Positions 10,067-18,854 of a stretch of DNA of 64,000 nt are shown here, piece after piece (positions within the stretch are counted from its first letter, which is position 1; every line of letters begins with the position of its first letter). Both the position numbers and the translations under genes were made by a program. The notes under the pieces are model-generated. The model was not told the origin of the DNA. It did not search any database and saw nothing but the letters and a program-made list of their open reading frames with translations. The stretch spans positions 1 to 64,000 of the forward strand of contig JAJDYI010000062.1 of the NCBI GenBank assembly GCA_022825235.1, given 5' to 3'. Source of the DNA: Alphaproteobacteria bacterium. Its GTDB lineage: Bacteria; Pseudomonadota; Alphaproteobacteria; TMED109.

Positions 10067-10294
10067 ATGACGGACGAACGAACTCGTTTTCTGAACTCGC
10101 GCCGGGCGGCCGACTACCTCGGCCTGTCCACGCGCACCCTCGACCGCCTCCGGGTGTCGGGTGACGGCCCGGTGTTCCTGAAGTTCGGCGGGCGGGTGCG
10201 CTATCTGCGCGAGGATCTCGACGCCTGGGCGCAGTCGCGGCGGCGGAAGTCGACGTCCGACGACGGCACCGCGCTCGCGGGAGTCGCCCGGTGA
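10067..10294 (+). CDS. Helix-turn-helix excisionase/AlpA-like protein
   Basis: 75 residues. 'SRRAADYLGLSTRTLDRLR' followed by 'FLKFGGRVRYLREDLDAW' is the MerR-like winged HTH_17 fold of excisionases and AlpA-type regulators. ATG 10067 is chosen because AAGGAG lies 7 bases upstream; an earlier in-frame ATG exists at 10046. The stop overlaps the GTG of the pilin gene, so it may be the first gene of the transfer operon. It could act as the element's recombination directionality factor or as a repressor of transfer genes. The matching integrase is 45 kb away at the other end. Confidence 0.8.
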   Translation: MTDERTRFLNSRRAADYLGLSTRTLDRLRVSGDGPVFLKFGGRVRYLREDLDAWAQSRRRKSTSDDGTALAGVAR

Positions 10295-10602
10295 GGGCGT
10301 CGGCCGACGCGATGCTGCGCACGGCGGTGGTGGCGGCATCGGCAGCGGTACTGGCTGCGGGCGGCATTGACGTCGCGTTCGCCACCACCGACACGACGTT
10401 CGACGCGCCGCTCACCACGGTGACGGACATGGTTTCTGGCACCGGCGGGCAGCTGGCCGCGGCGCTGGCCGTGGGCGCCGCCCTAGTCGGCTCCGTGCTC
10501 CGCTTCAACGCGATGCAGCTGATGGGTGCGGTCGGCGTGGGGGTCGCTGCCGGCGCGGGCACGGGGATCGTGACCGGCCTTGTCGGCACGGCGATCGTCT
10601 GA
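10291..10602 (+). CDS. traA: TraA/VirB2-type conjugative pilin
   Basis: 103 residues with a hydrophobic N-terminal leader (about 8-32, ending in 'GGIDVAFA'), then a short polar stretch and two further hydrophobic segments (about 54-72 and 77-100) rich in Gly and Ala. This is the layout of TrbC/VirB2/TraA pilin precursors. It is the first structural gene before traL, as in F-type systems. GTG 10291 overlaps the TGA of the HTH gene. The assignment rests on size, topology and position because pilin sequences are poorly conserved. Confidence 0.7.
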   Translation: MRASADAMLRTAVVAASAAVLAAGGIDVAFATTDTTFDAPLTTVTDMVSGTGGQLAAALAVGAALVGSVLRFNAMQLMGAVGVGVAAGAGTGIVTGLVGTAIV

Positions 10603-10609
10603 GGCGGTC

Positions 10610-10903
10610 GTGAGCGACACCCAGCGTCACGTGATCCCGCGCCGGCTCGACGACCCGGAGCGCTGGCTGTTCTGGACGGTCGATGAGGCGGCCGTGCTGA
10701 TGGGCCCGGCGCTCCTCGGCCTCGCGGCCAACGCCTTCGTTCCGGGCCTCGTGGCCGGCGTCGGCGGCTGGCTGCTCCTGCGCCGGGTCAAGCGGGGCGG
10801 CGGTGCGAACATCGCGCGTTACGCGCTCTACTGGTTTCTCCCGGACTTCGTGCTGCGGCTTCGTGCGACGCCGCCGAGCCACCTTCGCCGGTTCGTCGGG
10901 TAG
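10610..10903 (+). CDS. traL: TraL, F-type pilus assembly protein
   Basis: 97 residues. 'HVIPRRLDDPERWLFWTVDE' followed by two hydrophobic segments and the C-terminal 'YALYWFLPDFVLRLR' matches TraL of MPF-F systems, an inner-membrane protein of the pilus assembly complex (related to VirB3). GTG 10610 follows GAGG by a few bases and begins 7 bases after the pilin stop. It sits between pilin and traE, the canonical order. Confidence 0.88.
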   Translation: MSDTQRHVIPRRLDDPERWLFWTVDEAAVLMGPALLGLAANAFVPGLVAGVGGWLLLRRVKRGGGANIARYALYWFLPDFVLRLRATPPSHLRRFVG

Positions 10904-10910
10904 GGCGCCC

Positions 10911-11462
10911 GTGGACCGCGCCGTCATGGAGACTGGGCTCCGCCGCGCCCGCGACGCCCGCGTGGCGCTCTCGGCCCTCCTGGTGCTCTCGATGGTAGCC
11001 AACCTCGTCCTCGCCCTCGGCCTTGCCGGGCGCGAGGCGGTCACCGTGCTGGTGCCCGCGGTGACGGGGCCGGCCTGGGAGGTGGGCGGCGGGCGCGCCG
11101 GCGTGCGGTACCTCGAGGACATGGCGCGGACCGCGGCGGTGACGCTGCTGTCGTTGACGCCCGAGAACGCGGAGCACGTGCGCGAGGCCGCGGCGCGCCT
11201 GAGCCACCCGTCGGCGCGCGGCGCGATCAGCGCGTGGGTGGCGGCGGAGGCGCGCCGCATGGCCGGGCGCGACCTAGCGGCGGCCTTCTACCCCGAGCGC
11301 ATCGAGGCGGACGCCGACGCGCTCGCCGTCAACGTCGAAGGCGAGCTCGCGACCTGGATCGGGCGCGAGGAGTCCGCGCGCGAGGACAAGCACTACCGGC
11401 TCACGTTCCGCCTCGATGGCGGACGGATCGGCCTGGTGCGCTTCGAGGAGATGGAGAACTGA
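10911..11462 (+). CDS. traE: TraE, F-type conjugation protein (VirB5-position/TraE family)
   Basis: 183 residues with one N-terminal membrane segment (about residues 20-42) and a periplasmic domain. The layout and the C-terminal 'DKHYRLTFRLDGGRIGLVRF' fit the TraE family. It lies between traL and traK. GTG 10911 is 8 bases after the traL stop; ATG 10926 is an alternative. TGA 11460-11462 overlaps the ATG of traK. Confidence 0.85.
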   Translation: MDRAVMETGLRRARDARVALSALLVLSMVANLVLALGLAGREAVTVLVPAVTGPAWEVGGGRAGVRYLEDMARTAAVTLLSLTPENAEHVREAAARLSHPSARGAISAWVAAEARRMAGRDLAAAFYPERIEADADALAVNVEGELATWIGREESAREDKHYRLTFRLDGGRIGLVRFEEMEN

Positions 11463-12232
11463 TGATGACACACCGAAACCGAACCACACTTCCCGCCCGC
11501 CCGCCCGCGGCCATGCTTCTGGCGGCGTGCGTGGTCCTCGCGGTCCTGCCGCGATCCGCGGCTGCCATCCAGACGCTGGATGCCTCGGACCATGCCGAGC
11601 TTGAGGCGGCGGTGTCGGGCACGGGCGTCACCCGCGTGGCCCTGGCCGACGACCGCATCCGGCGGGTCATCCGGAGCCCCGGCGGGTTCGACATCGAGCA
11701 CGATGCCGCCTCGGGCGACCTCTATCTCCGTCCCGCCGAGGCGCCGGAGCCGGTGCTGGGCGGGATGTCGGGCGCCCCGCTGCCGATCACGCTGTTCCTG
11801 GGTACCGAGCGGGGCTTCACCTACCGCCTCACCCTGACCCCGGACGCGCGGCCCTCCGCACAGGTGCTGATCCGCAATGCCGCGGCCGTTGCCGAACCGA
11901 AGGCGCCGGCGGCCGCGGCGCGCGACGCCCGGGTCGCGGAACTGGTCCGGCTGGTGCGGGCTGCCGCACGTCATGAGCTTCTGCCCGGCTACGTCGTCGA
12001 GGCGCCCGCGCCGGCGCCGGCGAAGTGGCCGCCGGCGATCGAGACCTGGCGCGGGACGCGGTTCACGGCCCACATCCTGGCGGCCGGTCCGGACACCGAC
12101 GCGGGCGCGCTCGCGGAACGCTTCGGCGCCGGGGTTGCCGCGGTCTGGGTCGCCGCCCCGCAGGCCGGTAGTACCCGGGACAGCATCGCGGTCGTGGTGA
12201 CGGAGCCGCGCGGCGTGGGCGCCGCCCGGTGA
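11462..12232 (+). CDS. traK: TraK, secretin-like outer-membrane core protein
   Basis: 256 residues. An N-terminal signal peptide ('MLLAACVVLAVLPRSAAA') precedes a beta-rich domain. The 'RIRRVIRSPGGFDIEHDAAS' and 'PITLFLGTERGFTYRLTL' stretches are typical of TraK, the VirB9-like component that joins TraB and TraV in the F-type core complex. The start ATG (11462) overlaps the traE stop, and the stop overlaps the traB GTG, so translation is coupled. A second ATG follows directly at 11465. Confidence 0.88.
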   Translation: MMTHRNRTTLPARPPAAMLLAACVVLAVLPRSAAAIQTLDASDHAELEAAVSGTGVTRVALADDRIRRVIRSPGGFDIEHDAASGDLYLRPAEAPEPVLGGMSGAPLPITLFLGTERGFTYRLTLTPDARPSAQVLIRNAAAVAEPKAPAAAARDARVAELVRLVRAAARHELLPGYVVEAPAPAPAKWPPAIETWRGTRFTAHILAAGPDTDAGALAERFGAGVAAVWVAAPQAGSTRDSIAVVVTEPRGVGAAR

Positions 12233-13488
12233 GCGCTGCCGCAAACGAGGCCCGCGCGCAGGCGGTCGACGCCGATGCCGGGGGCGTACGCCGGCGCCAG
12301 CTGCTGCTCTTCGCGGTCGTCGCCGCGGCAGTCCTCGTGGCACTCGCGCTGTGGCTGGGCGCGGGCGGCGGCGGCAAGACGCCAGCAGCCACCGGCATCG
12401 ACGCCGAACTCGCGGGGCCGGACACCGCCGAGGAGGCGTGGACGCGGCGATCCGAGGCCCGGATCGGGACGATCGAGGCGCGGCTCCGCGAGATGGAGAC
12501 CGACGCGCGGCGGCTCGGCGCCGAGAACGAGCGGCTCCGCGAGAAGCTCGCCGTGGATGCGGCGGACGCGCGGTCCGTGATCGACCGCCAGGCCGCGATG
12601 ATCGAGGACCTGGAGCGGCGCGTCTCCGAGAGTCTGGCTCCGAATGCGCCCCTCGGGGACGTACCGGGGTTTCCGGGCGGGACCGTCGATCCGGGACAGG
12701 ACCACGATGGCGCGTTTTCGCTTCCCGAGCCCCTGTCGCCGCTGATCGAGACGTTCGAGCTGGACGATCCGTCGTCCGGCGCCCCGGCGATCGAGGCCTG
12801 GAAACCGCTCTCCACGTGGCTCCCTGCCGGGAGCCACGCCGAGGCGATCGTGCTCGCGGGCGTCGACGCCTCGGCCGGCATCTCCTCCCAGGGCGACCCG
12901 CGGCCGGTCCTGCTGCGCCTGATCGGGCCGGCATGGACCGCGTCCGCGGGTGGTTCTGCGCTCAGTGCCGACGTCGCGGGCTGCACCGTGACGGGGGCGG
13001 CGCACGGCGACCTCTCATCGGAGAAGGTCTACGCGCGGCTCCGGACGCTCACCTGCGCCGGGCCCGAGCCCGGGAGCGTGATCGAGACGGAGGTCGCGGG
13101 GTTCATCGCGGGCTCCGGCAAGACCGGCGTCCGTGGCCCCGTCGTGAGCCGCGAGGGGGCGCTCGTCCAGAAGGCGTTCCTCGCGGGACTGGTCTCGGGC
13201 GCCGGGCAGGGCGCCGCGCAGGCCTTCCAGCCGCAGGCCGTCGCGACCGGCGGCGGCACCGCCGCGGTCGCCAACGCGGGACTTGCCGACATCGGCCGGG
13301 CCGGGCTCGGGGCGGGCGCGGCGTCGGCCGGCCAGAAGGTGGCCGACTACCTGATCCGGCGCGCCGAGCAGTACCAGCCGGTCATCCAGCTGCGCTCGGG
13401 GACGCGCGTGAGCGTGGTGTTCCTGGAGGGTGCCCGCCTCGACGGCGGTGTCCTCGCCCAATCCGCCAACGATGGAGACGTGCAATGA
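12229..13488 (+). CDS. traB: TraB, VirB10-like core complex protein
   Basis: 419 residues. A cytoplasmic tail, one membrane segment (about 23-42), a charged coiled-coil-like stretch (about 65-130, RLREMETDARRLGAENERLR), a linker, then the VirB10/TrbI domain ('CTVTGAAHGDLSSEKVYARL' ... 'GVRGPVVSREGALVQKAFLA' ... 'LRSGTRVSVVFLEGARL'). TraB spans both membranes and links the ATPases to the outer-membrane core. The family often has a proline-rich linker; here it is short. GTG 12229 overlaps the traK stop by 4 bases. Confidence 0.92.
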   Translation: MSAAANEARAQAVDADAGGVRRRQLLLFAVVAAAVLVALALWLGAGGGGKTPAATGIDAELAGPDTAEEAWTRRSEARIGTIEARLREMETDARRLGAENERLREKLAVDAADARSVIDRQAAMIEDLERRVSESLAPNAPLGDVPGFPGGTVDPGQDHDGAFSLPEPLSPLIETFELDDPSSGAPAIEAWKPLSTWLPAGSHAEAIVLAGVDASAGISSQGDPRPVLLRLIGPAWTASAGGSALSADVAGCTVTGAAHGDLSSEKVYARLRTLTCAGPEPGSVIETEVAGFIAGSGKTGVRGPVVSREGALVQKAFLAGLVSGAGQGAAQAFQPQAVATGGGTAAVANAGLADIGRAGLGAGAASAGQKVADYLIRRAEQYQPVIQLRSGTRVSVVFLEGARLDGGVLAQSANDGDVQ

Positions 13489-14051
13489 GAAGCAACGCGA
13501 GACGACTGGCGCCGGCGCTGGCCGCCGCGTTGGCCGCGCTGACGCTGTCCGCGTGCTCCGCCACGCATGTCGGCGAATCGTGGCAGTGCCCGCTGGCCCA
13601 GGGAAGCTCCTGCACCAGCATCGCCGACGCCGATCCCGCGGTTCCGGCGAGCGCCGCCCGTGCGGCCGTCCTGTTCGGCGAGCCGCTGCACGGGGTCCGC
13701 CGGCATGTGGGCGGGGAGGCAGGGGTTGGTCTGCGCGGCACGGGCGAAGCCTGCGAGGTCGGGTGCGGCTTCTTCGGCTGGCTGAAGGAATTGTTCGGGA
13801 CTGACGCCGATGCCGATGCACCCCATCCGATACCGCCCGCAACGGCGTCATCCACAGATCTTTCCTCCGGGCAGGACGGCGAGGTGCAGTCCGCGCTGCC
13901 CGTGGCCGCGATTGCGTCGGACGAAGACCTCCGCGTCCCCGAGGTATTGGGTCGCATCTGGATCGCGCCGTTCGTGGACGCGGAAGGCATCTACCGCGAG
14001 GCCCACTGGGTGCGCGTGGTGCTGCAGCCCGCCGGTTGGAAGCTGCCGTGA
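13485..14051 (+). CDS. traV: TraV, conjugation lipoprotein
   Basis: 188 residues. The N-terminus 'ALTLSAC' is a lipobox with the lipidated Cys near residue 25. Further cysteines follow (WQCPLAQGSSC, CEVGCGF), then a C-terminal 'RIWIAPFVDAEGIYREAHWV' motif typical of TraV. TraV anchors the TraK/TraB core to the outer membrane (VirB7-like). ATG 13485 overlaps the traB stop (ATGA). Confidence 0.9.
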   Translation: MRSNARRLAPALAAALAALTLSACSATHVGESWQCPLAQGSSCTSIADADPAVPASAARAAVLFGEPLHGVRRHVGGEAGVGLRGTGEACEVGCGFFGWLKELFGTDADADAPHPIPPATASSTDLSSGQDGEVQSALPVAAIASDEDLRVPEVLGRIWIAPFVDAEGIYREAHWVRVVLQPAGWKLP

Positions 14052-16630
14052 TCGGCCGCCTGCTGGAGCTCTTCGAGGGCCCGGAGGCGCCGGCCTCCTG
14101 GACCCCGCCGCCGGTGCCGGCGGCCCTCCACCAGTTGCTCCCGTGGCGCGCCTGGGACGAGCGGAGCGAACTCTACGTCAACGCGTCGAGCATCGGCTTC
14201 GTTCTGGAAATCTCGCCCTTCGTCGACATCGACGAGGAGGTCGCGGGGGCGCTCGCGGGCACCCTCGCCGACGCGGCGCCCGAGCACTGCACCCTCCAGA
14301 TCCTGCACTGGGCGAGCCCGCGGTTTGGGGCTGCCTTCGACGCGTGGGCCGCACCCCGCGCCCGCGCGGGCGGCGTCCAGGCGCGGATCGGCGAGCGCCG
14401 GGGCGCGCTCCTGAAACCGGCCGGCTGGCGGAGGCTGCATCCCGGCGGCCCGCCCAACACGCTCTGCGACTGCCGCGTCATCATCTCGGCCTGCCTCGCG
14501 GGGCCTCCGGGCCCGGCCCCGGAAACCGCCCTCGGTGCGTTCCGGCGGGCGCTCGAAGGGACGCTCGCCTCCGCCGGGGCGTGGGTGCGCCGGCTGGAGC
14601 CCGACGCGCTCCTGGCATTGGCGGCCGAACTCACCGCACCCGACGTCCGGGGCGCGAACGACGGCGGCATCCGCCCGCCGGCCCGCCGCTGGTCGCCGCG
14701 CGATCCCCTCCACGAGCAGTGCACCGCCCCCGGCCGCGCGCTCACCGTGGCGCCCACGGGGCTCACCTTCCACCACCCCGACGGCGAGGACGTGGCCGTG
14801 CGCGTCCTCTCCGCGGTCGCCTATCCGGACGTGTGGCCGACCTGGAGGGGCAACGCGTTGATCGGCGACTTTCACAGGGATTTCCTGCAACCGGGCTGCC
14901 CGGTGCTGACGGCGCTTGTCTTCACCACCGGCGACGAGGCAGCCGGGGAGCGGGCGTTCCTGAAGAGCGCGCGGGCGACCCAGCAGGCCGGCACCGGGAT
15001 CGCGCGGTACCTGCCGGGCCTGCCGGAGAAAGCCAGGGACTGGCAAGCCGTCACGGAGCGGATCAAGGACGGCGAAAAGCTCGTGCGTGCGACGTACCTG
15101 GCGGCGGTCTACGCGCCCCTCGACGCGCTCGACGAGGCGGAGCAGGCGGTCCGCGCGATCTACCACCGGCAAGGGTGGCGGGTCACGGCCGAGCGCTACG
15201 TGCAGCTCCCGTCGTGGCTCGCGTGCCTGCCGATGGCGGCCGCGGGCGGGCTCGACGCCGACTTCGAGCGCCTGGGGCGGATGAAGTCGCTCCTCACCTC
15301 GTCGGCGGTGAACCTGGCGCCGGTCCACGGAGAGTGGCGGGGCCAGCCGGCCAGTCGGGACAACCCCCCGGCGCTGTTCCTCATCGGGCGGCGCGGCCAG
15401 CCCGCGTGCTGGTCGCCGTTCGCCAATCTCGAGGGCAACTACAACGTGGCGGTGACGGGGAAGTCGGGCTCCGGCAAGTCCGTGCTCATGCAGGAGCTGG
15501 TGACGGGCATCGTGGGCGCGGGCGGCGAGGCGGTCGTCATCGACGACGGGCGCTCGTTCCAGCACACCGCGGAGGCGCTGGGCGGCAGTTTCATCGCGTT
15601 CGGCCGCGACGCTGCGACCCTCAACCCGTTCGCGATGATCGACGCGGAGACCGCGAACCGCGACGGCGACTACAGGGAAGAGTGTTTCGCCATGCTCGCC
15701 GCTGTGGTCGGGCGCATGGCGCGGCGCCGGGGCGGTATCGACGACATCGAGGCCGCGCTCATCGACGAGGCGATCGCCGGCGCCTGGGAGGAGGCGGGGA
15801 ACGCGGCCGACCTCGGCACGGTCCGGGCCGAGCTGACGGTCCGGGGCGACCGTCGGGCGATGGACATGGCCACGGCGCTGGGCCCCTGGTGCCCGGGCGG
15901 GGCGATGGGGCGCCTGTTCGCAGGTGGCGCGGTGCCCGACCTCGATAACGCCATGACCGTGTTTGAGCTCGCGGAGCTGAAGGGCCGGGGTGACGTGCAG
16001 GGCGTGGTCCTCATGCTCGTCGTGTTCTTGGCCACGCAAAGGATGTACCACGGGCCCCGGACGCGCGCGAAAGCCATCGTGATCGACGAGGCCTGGGACC
16101 TGCTCTCCGGCGAGGACAGCAAGGCGTTCCTGGAGGGCGCCGCTCGCCGGGCCCGCAAATACCGCGGCGCGCTCATCACGGGCACGCAGTCGGTGAACGA
16201 CTACTACGCGAACCCGGCCGCGCGGGCGGCCTGGGAGAACTCGGACTGGACCGTGTTCCTGGCGCAAAAGGACGAGTCCATCGCGTTGCTGCAGCAGGAA
16301 AAGCGCATCCACTGCGACGCGGGGATGGAGCGGGCGCTGAAGTCTCTCACCACCGCGGATGGCAGATACGCGGAACTCGTGCTGCACGGACCCGACGGCT
16401 GGCGCGTCGCGCGGCTGGTGCTGGACGCCTGGTCGGTGGCGCTGTTCTCGTCGCGGGGGCCGGCGTTTGCGGCGGTCGAGCGGCTGAAGGCCGAGGGGCT
16501 CACGACGCTTGAAGCGATCGACCGGATTGCCGGCGGGGGCACGGGGGACGGCCGCTCCGGGGCGTCCAGCCGCACAGATAAGGACGAGCCGCAGGAACCC
16601 AAACCGCAGGAAGTGGGAGTACTCGCATGA
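14048..16630 (+). CDS. traC: TraC, VirB4-type ATPase of pilus assembly
   Basis: 860 residues, the usual size. The N-terminal TraC_F_IV domain is followed by a P-loop ATPase: Walker A 'GKSGSGKS' (about residue 470), Walker B 'AIVIDEAWDLL' (about 675) and 'GALITGTQSVNDYY' downstream. It powers pilus assembly at the inner membrane. GTG 14048 overlaps the traV stop (GTGA); an upstream in-frame TTG at 14036 is less likely. The stop overlaps the next gene by 4 bases. Confidence 0.95.
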   Translation: MIGRLLELFEGPEAPASWTPPPVPAALHQLLPWRAWDERSELYVNASSIGFVLEISPFVDIDEEVAGALAGTLADAAPEHCTLQILHWASPRFGAAFDAWAAPRARAGGVQARIGERRGALLKPAGWRRLHPGGPPNTLCDCRVIISACLAGPPGPAPETALGAFRRALEGTLASAGAWVRRLEPDALLALAAELTAPDVRGANDGGIRPPARRWSPRDPLHEQCTAPGRALTVAPTGLTFHHPDGEDVAVRVLSAVAYPDVWPTWRGNALIGDFHRDFLQPGCPVLTALVFTTGDEAAGERAFLKSARATQQAGTGIARYLPGLPEKARDWQAVTERIKDGEKLVRATYLAAVYAPLDALDEAEQAVRAIYHRQGWRVTAERYVQLPSWLACLPMAAAGGLDADFERLGRMKSLLTSSAVNLAPVHGEWRGQPASRDNPPALFLIGRRGQPACWSPFANLEGNYNVAVTGKSGSGKSVLMQELVTGIVGAGGEAVVIDDGRSFQHTAEALGGSFIAFGRDAATLNPFAMIDAETANRDGDYREECFAMLAAVVGRMARRRGGIDDIEAALIDEAIAGAWEEAGNAADLGTVRAELTVRGDRRAMDMATALGPWCPGGAMGRLFAGGAVPDLDNAMTVFELAELKGRGDVQGVVLMLVVFLATQRMYHGPRTRAKAIVIDEAWDLLSGEDSKAFLEGAARRARKYRGALITGTQSVNDYYANPAARAAWENSDWTVFLAQKDESIALLQQEKRIHCDAGMERALKSLTTADGRYAELVLHGPDGWRVARLVLDAWSVALFSSRGPAFAAVERLKAEGLTTLEAIDRIAGGGTGDGRSGASSRTDKDEPQEPKPQEVGVLA

Positions 16631-17268
16631 CATCGAAACCCGCCGCCGAATCATCAACCGAACAGCCGCTCGCCTGGCCGGGCGATCCCGACCAGGTCAG
16701 CGCCGCCGACATCGATTTCGAGGCGCTGGCCCATGTGCTGGCCAACACCTGCCGCCGCGGCGGGCGGATGCGCCATTACCACTCGCTGGCGGCCCATGCG
16801 GTGATCGTGAGCGAGGAAATCGAAGCGCTCGACGGCCTGCTGCCGGAGGACCGGCGCGTATTGGCGTTGCACGCGCTGCTCGCGGGCGCGGCGTCGGCGT
16901 GGCTCCGGGACCCGACTCCCGCTGCGGGCCCGCGAGGTGCGGACCGCACGGGCAAGCTCGCCACGGCGGTCGAACGCGCGCTCCGCGAGGCGGCCGGCCT
17001 CGACGCCGCGCTCGGCGAGGAGCAGGCAGAGCTGCTGCGCTTCGTCGACCGGATGGCCGCCTCGGCGGAGAGCCGCGACCTGCTCGACGGCGCCGAGTTG
17101 TCGGGCAGCGCGCTCGCATTCCCGCCGTGCCGGCGCCGCATCCGGCCACTGGCGCCGGAGCGGGCGGCGCGCATGTGGCTCGGCCGCTTCCGGGAGTTGC
17201 GCGAGATGGACGGCGGCGCGCGCGGCACCGCCGGTACCGATACCCGGACCGATGCCGCGCCGAACTGA
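16627..17268 (+). CDS. Degenerate HD-domain (YfbR-like) protein inside the tra operon
   Basis: 213 residues. 'GGRMRHYHSLAAHAVIVSEE' followed about 30 residues later by 'LALHALLAGAASAWLRDPTP' aligns by eye with the small HD phosphohydrolases found on phages and plasmids (pattern 'SVAQHSVLV ... ALLHDAAEAYLGD'). The second motif has HA where the metal-binding HD should be, so catalysis is doubtful. ATG 16627 overlaps the traC stop, and the end overlaps the start of trbI by 17 bases, so it is translated with the transfer genes. F itself has no such gene at this place. The role is unknown; a nucleotide-sensing or structural function would be a guess. Confidence 0.65.
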   Translation: MTSKPAAESSTEQPLAWPGDPDQVSAADIDFEALAHVLANTCRRGGRMRHYHSLAAHAVIVSEEIEALDGLLPEDRRVLALHALLAGAASAWLRDPTPAAGPRGADRTGKLATAVERALREAAGLDAALGEEQAELLRFVDRMAASAESRDLLDGAELSGSALAFPPCRRRIRPLAPERAARMWLGRFRELREMDGGARGTAGTDTRTDAAPN

Positions 17269-17686
17269 TCGCGGCCGGCCGGCCCTCCGCCAGGCGGGCG
17301 TCGACGTGCCGGCGCTGCTGGCCACGCTGCTGCTCGCGGCTGCGGTCTCGTCGGCGGTCGCGGTGGCCATGGTCCGCCTGACGCAGCCGGACCCGCCCCG
17401 GATCGCGAGCGTGCGCCTCGCCGAGCTGACCGCCCGGTTCGCGCTCGACGCGGCCGGTCATGACGTCTCCGAGGAGGAGGCGGCGGACGAGGCGCGGCGC
17501 TGGGCCTTGGCATTGCAGCGCGCGCTCCGCGCGGTCGCGGAGCGGCACCGCGCGGTCCTGCTGCCGGCCCGGGCCGTGGCCGAGGGTGCGCCCGACCTCA
17601 CGACGGAGGTCGAGGCGGCGCTCGCCCGGGCGCTCGAACAGCCTGCGGCGGGAGACGCGGCGGCACCGGCAGGGGCGCGGCCGTGA
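17252..17686 (+). CDS. trbI: TrbI, F-type conjugation inner-membrane protein
   Basis: About 144 residues with one N-terminal membrane segment ('ALLATLLLAAAVSSAVAVAM'), then a charged helical domain with 'VRLAELTARFALD'. The size, topology and position between traC and the traF-type peptidase/traW match TrbI of MPF-F systems, which influences pilus retraction. The start ATG lies inside the preceding gene and has no strong ribosome site, so coupling is likely. Confidence 0.75.
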   Translation: MPRRTDRGRPALRQAGVDVPALLATLLLAAAVSSAVAVAMVRLTQPDPPRIASVRLAELTARFALDAAGHDVSEEEAADEARRWALALQRALRAVAERHRAVLLPARAVAEGAPDLTTEVEAALARALEQPAAGDAAAPAGARP

Positions 17687-18207
17687 CGGCGCGCCTCCGC
17701 AACCGGGTTCTTGTCGGGATGGTCGCGTTCGCGGCGCTGTGGCTGCTCGCCGCCTCGCGGGTGCACGTCAATGCGAGCTGGTCCGACGGGGCCTGGGGGT
17801 ATCTCGCGGTCCCGATCCTGGGGGAGCCTGGTCTCGGCGACGTGGTGCTGTTCGATCCGCCAACGGGAGTCGGCGCGGACGTGCCGTACCTGAAGACGGT
17901 GCGTGGCCTGCCGGGCGCGCGTGTCGAAGTCTGGGCCGACGGTGCAGTAACGCTGGATGGCCTGGTGCTCGGGATCGCGAAGGCCGAGGCGCGCGATGGG
18001 CGGCCGCTGGAGGCCATCGCGCCGGGGGCAGTGCCGCCCGGGCACGTGTACGTGCACGGAGATCACCCGGACAGCCACGACAGCCGTTATGCGGAGATCG
18101 GGTTCGTCCCGCGCGAGCGTATCCGGGCCCGGGCGGTGGCGTTGCCGGACGTCGCCTGGCTCGGGCTCGAAGGCCCGCTGGTCCGACCGGAGAATCCCGC
18201 CCCGTGA
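17683..18207 (+). CDS. traF: TraF-type S26 signal peptidase
   Basis: 174 residues with an N-terminal membrane anchor (about 10-26). The nucleophile region 'NASWSDGAWGYL' and the lysine of 'VPYLKTVRGLPG' form the expected Ser/Lys dyad, and 'HVYVHGDHPDSHDSRYAEIG' is the conserved C-terminal box of S26 conjugation peptidases. These enzymes process the pilin or other exported transfer proteins. The symbol follows the RP4-type TraF/TrhF peptidases and is not the thioredoxin-fold TraF encoded at 21652. GTG 17683 overlaps the trbI stop. Confidence 0.85.
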   Translation: MTARLRNRVLVGMVAFAALWLLAASRVHVNASWSDGAWGYLAVPILGEPGLGDVVLFDPPTGVGADVPYLKTVRGLPGARVEVWADGAVTLDGLVLGIAKAEARDGRPLEAIAPGAVPPGHVYVHGDHPDSHDSRYAEIGFVPRERIRARAVALPDVAWLGLEGPLVRPENPAP

Positions 18208-18854
18208 GCGCCGCGTCCGCACGCAAGTTTGCCACCGCGCTCGCACTCACGTGCGCCGTCCTGCTGCAGGTGCCCGCACCTGCCAAGGACCTCGGCGTCC
18301 GCGGCGAGACCTGGGCGATCGCCGAGCCCGACCTGTTGGCGGCGCTGGAGGCCCGGCTCGTCGAACTGGAGCGCTCCGGTGCGCTGGCGGCGATCGAGGA
18401 CGAGGCGCGCGAGCGCGTCCGGGTGCGGATCGAGGCTCCGGAGCCGGTCGCCGGGATCGCACCCGCCACCGAGCACCGCACGCGCCTGGTCGATCCCTCG
18501 GTCGTGCTCGACCGCGACGTCCGGCTGCCCGACGGAACGGTGCTGGCGGCGGCGGGGACCCGCCTCAATCCACTGGCGCAGGTGCCACTGAGCCGCGACC
18601 TGCTGTTCATCGACGGTCGTCGGGACGCCGAGGTGTCCTGGGCGCTGGGGCACGTGGCGCCGGCGAAGATCGTGCTGCTCGCCGGCCGTCCCCTGGACCT
18701 CGCGCGCCGCCACGGGCGCACGTTTTTCTTCGACCAGGGCGGGCGCTTCGCCGAGCACTTCGGGCTCGCCGCGACGCCGGTCGTGGTCGAGCAGGAAGGT
18801 CTCCGCCTCCGCCTCACCGAGGTGCCGCTCCGGGGCCGGGGAGACCAGCCGTGA
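18204..18854 (+). CDS. traW: TraW, F-type pilus assembly protein
   Basis: 216 residues with a signal peptide. 'DLGVRGETWAIAEPDLLAAL' after the cleavage region is the TraW N-terminal hallmark. 'LLFIDGRRDAEVSWA' and 'FFFDQGGRFAEHFGLAATPV' are further family motifs. TraW is a periplasmic protein that works with TrbC and TraU in pilus extension. GTG 18204 overlaps the peptidase stop by 4 bases, and the stop overlaps traU. Confidence 0.93.
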   Translation: MSAASARKFATALALTCAVLLQVPAPAKDLGVRGETWAIAEPDLLAALEARLVELERSGALAAIEDEARERVRVRIEAPEPVAGIAPATEHRTRLVDPSVVLDRDVRLPDGTVLAAAGTRLNPLAQVPLSRDLLFIDGRRDAEVSWALGHVAPAKIVLLAGRPLDLARRHGRTFFFDQGGRFAEHFGLAATPVVVEQEGLRLRLTEVPLRGRGDQP

